Of a DNA stretch of 64,000 nt, positions 52,819-59,703 are shown in pieces. The translations under genes were made by a program, and so were the position numbers. The stretch spans positions 34,126 to 98,125 of the forward strand of contig JAFRBX010000043.1 of assembly GCA_017404665.1 (NCBI GenBank), given 5' to 3'. The stretch's first letter is position 1. Every line of letters starts with the position of its first letter. The stretch comes from Ruminococcus sp. (GTDB taxonomy: Bacteria; Bacillota; Clostridia; Oscillospirales; Acutalibacteraceae). The notes under the pieces were generated by a model. That model did no database searches and was not told the DNA's origin. It saw only the letters and a list, made by a program, of their open reading frames with translations.

Positions 52819-53376
52819 ATGACAGAATTGGAGATTATCGCCAGAGCGCAGATGTACTTAGAAAAGCTTGCTAACGGGGTGAATCCCCTGACCGGTGAAG
52901 AGGTGGGGGAGACCGACGTCGTCAACAACGTGAGGATATCGCGCTGTCTGTTTTACTCTGCGGGGATACTGAAGCAGATCGTGGATAACAAAGGGAGGTT
53001 CAAGGTTCAGATGCCCGAGAGAAAGCCTTTTGCAATCACCTCCGAACAGCTCGCGCGGTTCGAGTACGCCGAATACGGCATTTCGATCACGGAGATTGTC
53101 AAGCGCATCAACGCGCTGATTGATACTGTTCACATAAATGAGCTGAAATCAAAAGCTGTTTTAGAATGGTTGGTCGAGGCGGGGCTGCTCACTAATATCG
53201 TAGTAAATAACAAAACGCGCCGCAGACCGACTGCGCAGGGTGATTCGATGGGCATCTTCACCGAGGAGAGAAGCGGTCAGTACGGGATGTACGAGGGTGT
53301 GTTCTACAGTAATAAGGCGCAGCGTTTTATCATCGATAACATTGGTGCAATCATTGCATTTGAAAACAGAGAATAA
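52819..53376 (+). CDS. Conserved protein of unknown function, winged-helix-like centre
   Basis: This 185-residue protein is not one I can assign to a named family. It begins MTELEIIARAQMYLEKLANGVNPLTGEEV with VVNNVRISRCLFYSAGIL soon after. The middle (ITEIVKRINALI...LKSKAVLEWLVEAGLLTNI) looks like a winged-helix or helical DNA-binding element. The C-terminus is basic then aromatic (RRRPTAQGDSMGIFTEER). ATG 52819 lies 8 nt after AGAGG; GTG 52810 in the same frame overlaps that site. It has its own promoter and sits in the defence-like region. Confidence 0.7.
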   Translation: MTELEIIARAQMYLEKLANGVNPLTGEEVGETDVVNNVRISRCLFYSAGILKQIVDNKGRFKVQMPERKPFAITSEQLARFEYAEYGISITEIVKRINALIDTVHINELKSKAVLEWLVEAGLLTNIVVNNKTRRRPTAQGDSMGIFTEERSGQYGMYEGVFYSNKAQRFIIDNIGAIIAFENRE

Positions 53377-53414
53377 CCGGATTATGGTGTTTTGATGTAA
53401 ACGGTTTGTCTGCG

Positions 53415-53927
53415 TTATGTCAGCAATCTGAATCTCCACGAGATATCTCCGCCTGTATATTGGTGCAGCGGAGCATGCATCACAGACCTTGATTCCTTTA
53501 ACTTTCCCGTGTTTGTATCGTATATCCTTAATCTGTTGTTATACACAAAGGTCAGAACGGTATCATCAAGGAAAACCTTTTTCAGTCCGGGGTTAATCAG
53601 GTTTAGATTTTCAAAAGGCTGAAGTTCTCCCAAGAATTTCCAGTTATCGTTGATGAGCTTGAATAGGATTATTCCCGACAGATATCCTTTTGTAACAGCA
53701 AAAAGATATCTGTCGTTTTCATTGAAGAACGCGTAGCTGACGTCGGAGGTTACGCGTTGTATAAGTGAAACTCGGTCGTCACAATATTTGATGATGATCC
53801 GCTTGCTTTGGCGCAAGGCTGCCCATTTGCCGTCGGAGGAAAGACAGAGAGTGGATATCTTCACAGATTTCTTTTCCTTTGGCGGCTTTGGCGGAGCAGG
53901 CGGTGTTATCGCTTTGGCGACGTTACA
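53415..53927 (-). pseudogene. WD40-like repeat protein fragment, 5' truncated
   Basis: The frame on the minus strand opens after a stop near 53930 and has no good start before ATG 53864. It encodes a Pro-rich stretch (ITPPAPPKPPKEKKS) and then beta-propeller-like blades (LCLSSDGKWAALRQ, NENDRYLFAVTKGY, FVYNNRLRIYDTNTGKL). The lack of ribosome-binding site and short length (149 codons from the first ATG) suggest the C-terminal remnant of a WD40-like protein. Confidence 0.55.
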
Positions 53928-54075
53928 ATGAATACTGTTTCAAAAAAAGGCAGGATAGTATGAAAAACAGATGACATCTTCCGAAATATATGATATAATC
54001 ACTATATAAACAGAGTGATAGAGTATGGATTAGACTCTTTCAAAGAATACGATGAAAAAGCTGAAAGTAATACAG

Positions 54076-54426
54076 ATGAATATTGCAGTAGCGGTACCGG
54101 TTACGTCGGTTTGTCAATCGCAGTGCTTCTCTCACAGCACAACGCCGTCAAGGCGGCGGATATCATTCCGGGAAAGGTGGAGTGATCAGCAGCAGACGAT
54201 CGCCCATTTAGGATGATGATATCGAACAGTACCCGCCTCACAAGGAACTGGATCCGGAGGCGACGCTTGACGCCGAATGCGCCTACAGGGATGCTGACTT
54301 CGTCGGATCGCCGCGCCGACTCATTATGACAGTTGTTTGGATGACGTTAAGGATAAGGTGTACACCGGAGATTTATTCAGAAGAGATCAGATAAAAGCAG
54401 CGAACACATACGGAGGGACGGCATGA
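54076..54426 (+). pseudogene. ugd: Decayed UDP-glucose 6-dehydrogenase (ugd) remnant
   Basis: In shifting frames the DNA spells the start of a UDP-glucose dehydrogenase: MNIAVA, then after one lost base GTGYVGLSIAVLLSQHN and ADIIPGKVE. After another lost base come SSRRSPI, an in-frame TAG, and DDDIEQYPPHKELDPEATL and DAECAYRDADFV. The catalytic middle is deleted, and the frame then gives the enzyme's C-terminus, CLDDVKDKVYTGDLFRRD. At least two frameshifts, one nonsense codon and a large deletion make it nonfunctional. It probably came from a polysaccharide locus, like the fragment at 55224. Confidence 0.8.
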
Positions 54427-55223
54427 AAGGATGGATGAGAATAATCGCTTGCCTTGCGGCGATATTCCTGCTGCTTGCGGGCTTTCCGTGCGCGGCGTCA
54501 GACGGCTTTTATTGCACATACACGCCGAAAACCGAAAACAGCTCCGTATTCTATATCGATGTCTACAGCTCCGCTCAGGTGAGTGCGGCGGTGCTGGAAT
54601 TGTACTTTGACGACAGCTTTGCGGAGTATCGCGAGACGAGCGCTGTCGTGAGCACCTCTGTCGTGCGCGATACCTGTGAAAACGGCTGTGTGAAGCTCGC
54701 CTTTGCCGACAGCGGCGTCGTGACGGGTCAGCTGTTTCGCGCGGCTTTCAAGGCGCTACAGGCGGGAACCGTTACCTTCACGCTGCGCGTTACACAGGCG
54801 GCTGACGCACAGCCGATGCTGCTCAGCGGCTTTGCCGATTATTCTTTGGAAGTGAAGCTCGGGAAGAATGACGTAATATCCGGCTCTTCAGCAAAGGTAT
54901 CTTCAAAAGTGTCAACCGCGTCCTCCAAGTCAGAGAAAAGCGCGTCCGGTTCGCGCTCGTATCTCAGAGAGGTATCGGGCTCAGACGAGGAAGGCTCGCC
55001 GATAGAAGGCGGCGTCATCGACGTGCGCCGCAATTACGCGTGGACCTATGTGCTGATTGGGATCGGGGCAGTTCTGCTGGTGGCTGCTTTGATATTCGCG
55101 GGCGTTTTGATCGGGAGAAAGAATACCGGCAAGGATATTAATCAGGCATCAAAAGATACGGAATCAGCGGATGACTATTCCGCTGAAGGAGCCGCTGATA
55201 CCGACAGCGACGAAGGAACGTAA
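54423..55223 (+). CDS. Membrane-anchored protein with a cohesin-like domain
   Basis: This 266-residue exported protein has a signal peptide (MIRIIACLAAIFLLLAGFPCAA-like, about 1-25) and a ~120-residue beta domain with AAVLELYFDDSFAEYRE, CVKLAFADSG, GQLFRAAFKALQAGTVTFTLRV. This strand order is typical of cohesins (LxYDxxx..., FAxxxG, LFxxxFKxxxxGxxxI). A Ser/Lys linker, one membrane helix (VLIGIGAVLLVAALIFAGVLIG) and a short acidic cytosolic tail follow. It could display one cohesin at the cell surface to hold dockerin proteins such as those at 4-16 kb. The cohesin call is inferred from pattern, not proven. It begins at the last codon of the ugd remnant (ATGA). Confidence 0.68.
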   Translation: MKGWMRIIACLAAIFLLLAGFPCAASDGFYCTYTPKTENSSVFYIDVYSSAQVSAAVLELYFDDSFAEYRETSAVVSTSVVRDTCENGCVKLAFADSGVVTGQLFRAAFKALQAGTVTFTLRVTQAADAQPMLLSGFADYSLEVKLGKNDVISGSSAKVSSKVSTASSKSEKSASGSRSYLREVSGSDEEGSPIEGGVIDVRRNYAWTYVLIGIGAVLLVAALIFAGVLIGRKNTGKDINQASKDTESADDYSAEGAADTDSDEGT

Positions 55224-55619
55224 TTGAAAACAATCGCCGCGGAGCAGACTCCCTCGGTCACGGTGACTTATGATAACGCCGATGAGGAAACGGCAGAGCA
55301 ATTACTGGATCTGGTTTTCGGCTTCGGTAATTTCGGGCGTAAAAAACCGGATGACACCAGCCCGATGAGCAGTATTTCGATGGAAATCTCCCGATACGGG
55401 ATGTTCCGCTATTTGCAGACGATGGGCGAGAGCACGTGGAAAGCGTATCATAAGCATCGTTTTCTGAAGCCGTTCGCGTGGCTGTATCAAATCTTTCGCT
55501 TTGCGAAAAGAGGGATTGTTGCTCTGTTGATCGGCGACAAAAAGCAGGTGGGTACAGCGCAGGCAAAGGAAAGATTCAATTTATATAAGAAGCTGGATAT
55601 CAACTATTATCAAAAGTAA
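55224..55619 (+). pseudogene. C-terminal fragment of a nucleotidyltransferase-family protein
   Basis: These 131 codons from TTG 55224, directly after the cohesin-like gene, have no signal or catalytic motif. The sequence LLDLVFGFGNFGRK...YGMFRYLQTMGESTWKAYHKHRFLKPFAWLYQIFRFAKRG matches the ends of polysaccharide-locus nucleotidyltransferase proteins (NTP_transf_5 type), whose N-terminal catalytic domain is missing here. With the ugd remnant it marks a dismantled capsule or exopolysaccharide cluster. Confidence 0.6.
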
Positions 55620-55725
55620 ACGTGCTGGTATAACAGGTCGTTGACCTATTTGCTTTCTATCACGCAAATGGTATTTGTTCCTTGCGGACAGTGTAACGAC
55701 GGAGTCTGGAAAGCGCAAGCTGTGG

Positions 55726-55752
55726 GAGCGGTATTTCAGGTACCGCTCTTTT
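55726..55752 (+). terminator. Rho-independent terminator
   Basis: GAGCGGTA/TACCGCTC stem with TTTT, after the nucleotidyltransferase fragment. A lone TGTCGAA (55839-55845) precedes TATAAT (55854-55859), but no rightward gene follows. Confidence 0.75.
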
Positions 55753-55872
55753 CGATTTATATTTTTGCTGTGGATCATCACGTGAACGCCTTTTGTTCAA
55801 TATATACGAAAAGGCGTTCACATGTTTGTTAACATAGCTGTCGAATAATCTGGTATAATATGGAAAAACAGG

Positions 55873-56238
55873 TTAATAGTATTTGTTATATATATAATTG
55901 GTGAAAAAATCCCAGTCTTCATCGGTGATCCGGCATTCCTTGGCGACTCTCAACGCGTTTTTCGCGTAATCGTTGCTGCAGACATAACCGATGATGTCAT
56001 CCGGGGTATCCTCATGGTATTTTTGCTGAGCGGCAAGATACAGCATTGTGTCGGTATCTCTGCTGTCCAGATGCAGTACCTCGGAGATTTTCAGCAGCAA
56101 TTCCCGCTTCGGCGGGTTACGCTTCCCGGATTCAAAGTAGGAGACATATACCGGAGAGAGCCCGAGCAGAGCGGCGAAGCTTCTTTGCGACATCATTTTT
56201 TCTTCCCTTTTCGCTTTGATGAAGTCTCCGAATGTCAT
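55873..56238 (-). CDS. XRE-family helix-turn-helix regulator
   Basis: This 121-residue DNA-binding protein has an N-terminal HTH (MTFGDFIKAKREEKMMSQRSFAALLGLSPVYVSYFESGKRNPPKRELLLKI), with Q, S and Y/E residues at the usual recognition positions. A short C-terminal helical region (DTDTMLYLAAQQ...CRITDEDWDFFTNYI) follows. The start at 56238 is chosen because GGGGTGAG precedes it; further upstream codons in frame lack a ribosome-binding site. It diverges from the response-regulator gene and may act on the shared 56239-56441 region. No ligand domain is seen. Confidence 0.88.
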   Translation of the reverse strand: MTFGDFIKAKREEKMMSQRSFAALLGLSPVYVSYFESGKRNPPKRELLLKISEVLHLDSRDTDTMLYLAAQQKYHEDTPDDIIGYVCSNDYAKNALRVAKECRITDEDWDFFTNYIYNKYY

Positions 56239-56367
56239 ATTTCTCACCCCATTTTTCCAATATATACCTATTATATTGGTTAACTTTTGGGGCGAATAAA
56301 CCATTTTTGTCTTGTATCTGACAGGGATTAGCTGACGGATTGGCTGAAAATTTTAGTTTTTTATCTG

Positions 56368-56423
56368 TTTTTGTCGGTTTTTGTCTGCTTCCGGGTTGAA
56401 TTTGTCGGGAATATCTTTATAAT
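56368..56423 (+). promoter_or_regulatory. Promoter of the response-regulator gene with TTTGTCGG repeats
   Basis: TTGAAT (56396-56401), 16-nt spacer, TATAAT (56418-56423). Just upstream are direct repeats TTTTTGTCGG and TTTTTGTCTG, with TTTGTCGG again at 56401. These resemble half of a Spo0A box (TTTGTCGAA) and could be autoregulatory sites; this is inference. Confidence 0.6.
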
Positions 56424-56441
56424 GACAAGTGGGTGATAAAA

Positions 56442-57221
56442 ATGGAAATGAAAAAGAGCTTTATCGTTGTCGAGGATGAAGAATATATTTGCAAGCAATA
56501 TCGCTCTCAGGTCAAGGAACACGAGAATCTTTACTTGATCGATACCACCAACAACGCTCCGGACGCCGTCAAGCTGGTACGGGAGTTTTCACCGGACGCC
56601 GTCGTATTGGATATCGAGCTGAACCAAGGCAACGGCGACGGGTTTTCGTTCTTGGACGCTGTCAGGGAGACCTGCGTCGAAAATAAGCCGCTGATCATTG
56701 TGGTTACCAATCTCATTTCATCGTATATACATAAGCGCATCCATGAAAAGGGCGGCGATTATATCATCACCAAATCTAAGCCCGATTACAGCGTAAAACT
56801 GGTGCTGAATACGATCGACACGTTGGTTGCGGCTTCATCACTTGACAAAAGCCGCCAAGCCGAGCTGGCAAAAGTCATGGCGAAGCAGGAGTATGCCATG
56901 CGGCTGAAGAAAAAGATCGCAGCTGAAATGAATTTGATCGGCATGAAGCCGAGTCTGAAGGGTACGGGCTACATCAAGGACGCGATCGAAATGAATGTGG
57001 AAAAACGCAGGAACAATACCAAAGAGCTGTTGGCTGAAAAATACTCCGTCACCGCGGACAGTGTTGAAAAAGCCATGCGTCACGCGATTGAAGTGACATG
57101 GAAAAACGATCCTGATATCCTGTTTTTATACTATAAGGCGCCCATCGACCTTCGCCGCGGCGCACCGTCGCCAACCGAGTTTGTATTCTATTACGTCGAC
57201 AAAATCAAAAGAGAATTGTGA
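56442..57221 (+). CDS. Response regulator with Spo0A-type DNA-binding domain
   Basis: This 259-residue two-component regulator has an N-terminal receiver with the acidic pair E11-D12, probable phosphoacceptor D57 (AVVLDIEL), a conserved Thr (VVTNL) and Lys (TKSKPD). The C-terminal domain is of the Spo0A family: MNLIGMKPSLKGTGYIKDAI...LLAEKYSVTADSVEKAMRHAIEVTW, matching the Spo0A recognition region, although the usual Ser-Arg before Val-Glu is Asp-Ser here. The divergent receiver, the local kinase and the peptide gene suggest a dedicated regulator, not the master sporulation Spo0A. Likely partner: the GHKL kinase at 57634. ATG 56442 follows GGGTGA; ATG 56448 is an alternative. Confidence 0.87.
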   Translation: MEMKKSFIVVEDEEYICKQYRSQVKEHENLYLIDTTNNAPDAVKLVREFSPDAVVLDIELNQGNGDGFSFLDAVRETCVENKPLIIVVTNLISSYIHKRIHEKGGDYIITKSKPDYSVKLVLNTIDTLVAASSLDKSRQAELAKVMAKQEYAMRLKKKIAAEMNLIGMKPSLKGTGYIKDAIEMNVEKRRNNTKELLAEKYSVTADSVEKAMRHAIEVTWKNDPDILFLYYKAPIDLRRGAPSPTEFVFYYVDKIKREL

Positions 57222-57252
57222 TTAAACCGGAATCATTCCCTCACATACAACA

Positions 57253-57289
57253 AGGAGCTGTCGCTGTCCGATGCGATAGCTCCGTTTTT
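57253..57289 (+). terminator. Rho-independent terminator of the response-regulator gene
   Basis: GGAGCT-GTCGC / GCGAT-AGCTCC stem, then GTTTTTTATTTT. It separates the regulator from the peptide gene. A short GATCTCAACCCGATCGATAAAA (57357-57378) recalls the MITE-like repeats. Confidence 0.85.
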
Positions 57290-57441
57290 TATTTTAGTGA
57301 CCGGCTTTTTTAGGGGAGGGGCTAGCTCCTCCTGCCGTAAGGCTTTTGTGATACGCGATCTCAACCCGATCGATAAAAACAGACATTAGCCGAGAAAAAA
57401 CGCTCCCATAATTCACTCAGAAATTTTCCCGTTTTCATGTA

Positions 57442-57471
57442 CCTTTGTGTTAAAGAAATATAACACAAAGG
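57442..57471 (+). promoter_or_regulatory. Perfect inverted repeat covering the peptide gene's ribosome-binding site
   Basis: CCTTTGTGTTA (57442-57452), 8-nt spacer, TAACACAAAGG (57461-57471). The right arm includes the first part of the AAAGGAGGG Shine-Dalgarno (57467-57475). It could be an RNA hairpin that hides the start region or a DNA operator bound by a dimer. Confidence 0.75.
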
Positions 57472-57481
57472 AGGGAAGATC

Positions 57482-57529
57482 GTGAGCTTGTGGGATTATA
57501 TCTGGTGGTTCTTTTCACATGGTTATTAA
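57482..57529 (+). CDS. Candidate signal peptide gene, 15 residues, Trp-rich
   Basis: GTG 57482 lies 6 nt after the near-perfect Shine-Dalgarno AAAGGAGGG. The product reads MSLWDYIWWFFSHGY, hydrophobic with three Trp, and is directly followed by its own strong terminator, so a whole transcription unit serves 15 codons. It lies just upstream of an AgrC-like sensor kinase and downstream of a Spo0A-type regulator. No processing enzyme (AgrB-like or RiPP enzyme) is adjacent. It may be an extracellular pheromone, a small membrane peptide acting on the kinase, or a leader peptide. The ribosome-binding site and terminator are seen directly; the signalling role is inference. Confidence 0.6.
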   Translation: MSLWDYIWWFFSHGY

Positions 57530-57540
57530 TCTTTTAGAAG

Positions 57541-57582
57541 AAAGAGATTGGCTCATATTTAGTCAATCTCTTTATTTTTTTT
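57541..57582 (+). terminator. Rho-independent terminator of the peptide gene
   Basis: AAAGAGATTGGCT/AGTCAATCTCTTT stem (13 bp with one G-U) with a CATATTT loop, then ATTTTTTTT. Confidence 0.92.
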
Positions 57583-57633
57583 GTTTTTATGATATAATAT
57601 ATCTAAAAACAAAGGAGATAAGAGAAATGCCTT

Positions 57634-59103
57634 ATGGAAGACTATTTATCTAATTCTTGGCTTTATTTTTTGGATAGAGTTATTGTTCTGTTCACGACTT
57701 ATTTGTGTTCCATTCTGATATTTGTCAGATGTATGGACGTAAAGCTGAATGTGCGTAATAGCGTATTCTTTGTTCTAGCTAATCTGATTATTCCAATTGT
57801 ATGTCAGTTATTGGGAGGAGTAAATAATGCTTATATCAAGCTAGGGTTTCTCCTTTTGATGATTTGTTCTTTAGTTATTGTTGTCAGAAAGAAAAAGTAT
57901 TCCGCGATTCCGGGAGCTATTATTTCTGTTGCTGTTTCACTGTGTACAGTATATATAAGTTTATTTCTTACTTGCGTTGTATTGTATTATTTTAATAATA
58001 CGCAAGGCAAAATAATAACTACAGTTATTTCTTGTCTTTTACAGTTGATTATATGTGTTGTAGTTTCGAGTATAAAAACAATAAAAAGAGGGTTTGGTTA
58101 TTTCTCTCAAGTTAATAATTTTGGATTAGGATTACTAGTATCGAGCTATATTTTTACCTTTTGTTTTTTGCTGACTAGAGCTGGCGAATTGGGAACATTA
58201 AGAGGCTTACTGCTATTTGCAATATGTCCATTAGCGTTTACCGGTCTTATCCTCTGGATCCGCAGTATCGTACAGCGTTATTATAAAAACAAACTGCAGG
58301 ATCGCGCCAATGAATACACCAAACAGGAGATAGAGGACAAGGACAAGCGTATCGAGCGGCTGGAGGCTGAGGTATCGACGCTGGCGAAGCAGCTTCACCG
58401 GGACAATCATCTGATGGCGTCCTTAGATCGTTCCGTGCAGGCGATTGCCGAATGCGATTCTGAAGAACAGCGGAGTCAGATCATCACAGAGGTACATACG
58501 CTGTGCCGCGAGCGCAGCGAGCTGCTCGCTAAGGAACAGCAGCAGAACAAAATACTTCCTTCGACCGGAATCGCGCTGATCGACAGTTCTCTGAGCGAAT
58601 TGTATGTGAAAGCCGCGGCGCGCGGGATCAGCTTCGATCTGACGGTGACTGAAGAGCTGTATTATCTGGTCAACAACATTATCAGTCAAACCGATTTGCA
58701 GACGCTGCTGTGCGATCATATCAAGGACGCGATTATCGCCGTTGAATCTGCGGGCGTTAACGATGGCAGGATCCTAGTATCCATCGAAAAGAACGACGGT
58801 ATCTTTGAGATCGCCGTCCGCGATAACGGCGTGGATTATGCAGCCGGCACGCTCTCGAAGCTCGGGAGGGAACAGGTGACCACGCACGCCGATGACGGCG
58901 GCTCCGGCATCGGCTTTATGACGACGTTCGAAACGCTTCGCAAAACGAAGGGCAGCCTGATCATCACGGAGTATGAGCAAAAGACGCCGTTCTCCAAGTC
59001 TGTGGCATTCGTGTTTGACGGCTTGAACCGATTCATCATTTCAACCTACCGCAGGGATGAACTCGAAAAGATCATCGATCGGGATGATGTATCGATCATG
59101 TAA
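57634..59103 (+). CDS. AgrC-like GHKL sensor histidine kinase
   Basis: This 489-residue membrane kinase has about six N-terminal membrane helices (about 10-215), a coiled-coil linker (about 220-255: EIEDKDKRIERLEAEVSTLAKQL), a phosphoacceptor region LHRDNHLMASL resembling the RHD.NNH box of the HPK10/AgrC group, and a GHKL ATPase. The ATPase has an N-box LLCDHIKDAIIAVE (an unusual C-D-H where L.DNAI is typical), G1 VRDNGVDYAAG and G2 GGSGIGFMTTFE. The membrane half is AT-rich and the catalytic half GC-richer. AAAGGAGA (57611-57618) is nearer a tiny overlapping frame (ATG 57627, MPYGRLFI) than ATG 57634. Probable partners are the peptide at 57482 and the regulator at 56442. Confidence 0.86.
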   Translation: MEDYLSNSWLYFLDRVIVLFTTYLCSILIFVRCMDVKLNVRNSVFFVLANLIIPIVCQLLGGVNNAYIKLGFLLLMICSLVIVVRKKKYSAIPGAIISVAVSLCTVYISLFLTCVVLYYFNNTQGKIITTVISCLLQLIICVVVSSIKTIKRGFGYFSQVNNFGLGLLVSSYIFTFCFLLTRAGELGTLRGLLLFAICPLAFTGLILWIRSIVQRYYKNKLQDRANEYTKQEIEDKDKRIERLEAEVSTLAKQLHRDNHLMASLDRSVQAIAECDSEEQRSQIITEVHTLCRERSELLAKEQQQNKILPSTGIALIDSSLSELYVKAAARGISFDLTVTEELYYLVNNIISQTDLQTLLCDHIKDAIIAVESAGVNDGRILVSIEKNDGIFEIAVRDNGVDYAAGTLSKLGREQVTTHADDGGSGIGFMTTFETLRKTKGSLIITEYEQKTPFSKSVAFVFDGLNRFIISTYRRDELEKIIDRDDVSIM

Positions 59104-59180
59104 TGAAACGTATTCGGTAAAGTCGAGCATTACGATCCGCATCGACGCATGATGTGACCAAATCAAAATAGCGATGTTGA

Positions 59181-59230
59181 AACGCACAGTCTTGTCGGAT
59201 GAAACCGGCGGTGAGGCTGTGCGTTTTTCT
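59181..59230 (+). terminator. Rho-independent terminator of the kinase gene
   Basis: AACGCACAG/CTGTGCGTT stem with a ~27-nt loop and TTTTCTTT tail. Confidence 0.75.
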
Positions 59231-59297
59231 TTGACTGCGCTGCAAAAGTATGTAAACAGGTTTGTTTATGATTTACGGTGCGTTGTTTACAAAATGG

Positions 59298-59353
59298 TTC
59301 GACAATATTCTACATAAGAGCATATTTATCTGTATTATCATACAAGGTATAAT
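59298..59353 (+). promoter_or_regulatory. Promoter with paired Spo0A-box-like sites
   Basis: TTCGACA (59298-59304) and TTCTACA (59308-59314) are spaced one helical turn apart. TTCGACA is the complement of TGTCGAA, the Spo0A box core. TATAAT lies at 59348-59353, 40 nt from the second site. The same arrangement occurs at 62604-62659. Confidence 0.72.
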
Positions 59354-59379
59354 ACCGGAATGACAGTTCATGACAGAAA

Positions 59380-59438
59380 AAATCCTTCGCTACGCTACAA
59401 TCATCCTGAGGTGATGATGTATTGCGCACGAAGGATTT
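59380..59438 (+). promoter_or_regulatory. Nested inverted repeats over the start of the 59422 gene
   Basis: Outer arms AAATCCTTCG (59380-59389) and CGAAGGATTT (59429-59438) are perfect. Inner arms ATCATC and GATGAT enclose CTGAGGT, part of the Shine-Dalgarno. An RNA fold here would hide the ribosome-binding site and the TTG start. Confidence 0.55.
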
Positions 59439-59616
59439 ACTGTTATTGATGGACTCAGACAAATGGTCAAACGCCGCCTGTAAGGGATATGCCATCAAAG
59501 CGAGTCAGGCGCTGGGGTATTCCGATGAACAGACAGCGGAGCTTCTTTCGGTGATGGATATCATGTTTTCGACGTACACCGTGGAGGAGGCTGAGAGTTT
59601 TTATCGGGAGTACTGA
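59422..59616 (+). CDS. Small conserved protein, 64 residues
   Basis: TTG 59422 follows GAGGTGATG. The product reads MRTKDLLLLMDSDKWSNAAC, then KGYAIKASQALGYSDEQTAELLSVM and ends STYTVEEAESFYREY. Short proteins with MDSDKWSNAACxGYA and EEAExxY recur in Clostridia, but their role is unknown to me; they are soluble and helical. The gene has a promoter with Spo0A-box-like sites and a structured leader, so it looks regulated. It is convergent with the TIR gene. Confidence 0.65.
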   Translation: MRTKDLLLLMDSDKWSNAACKGYAIKASQALGYSDEQTAELLSVMDIMFSTYTVEEAESFYREY

Positions 59617-59703
59617 GGCGCCGGATATGCTTTTTATTGGAAGGGACACGGTGAGAACCCGCTGGTCAAGCCATATGGTGTATTGATAGTTACGGCTTGC
59701 CGG

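Noticed and set aside
56442-57221. Calling this gene the master sporulation regulator spo0A
   Set aside because: The receiver is divergent, the recognition helix has changes, and the neighbours are a peptide gene and kinase instead of spoIVB, which usually lies next to spo0A.
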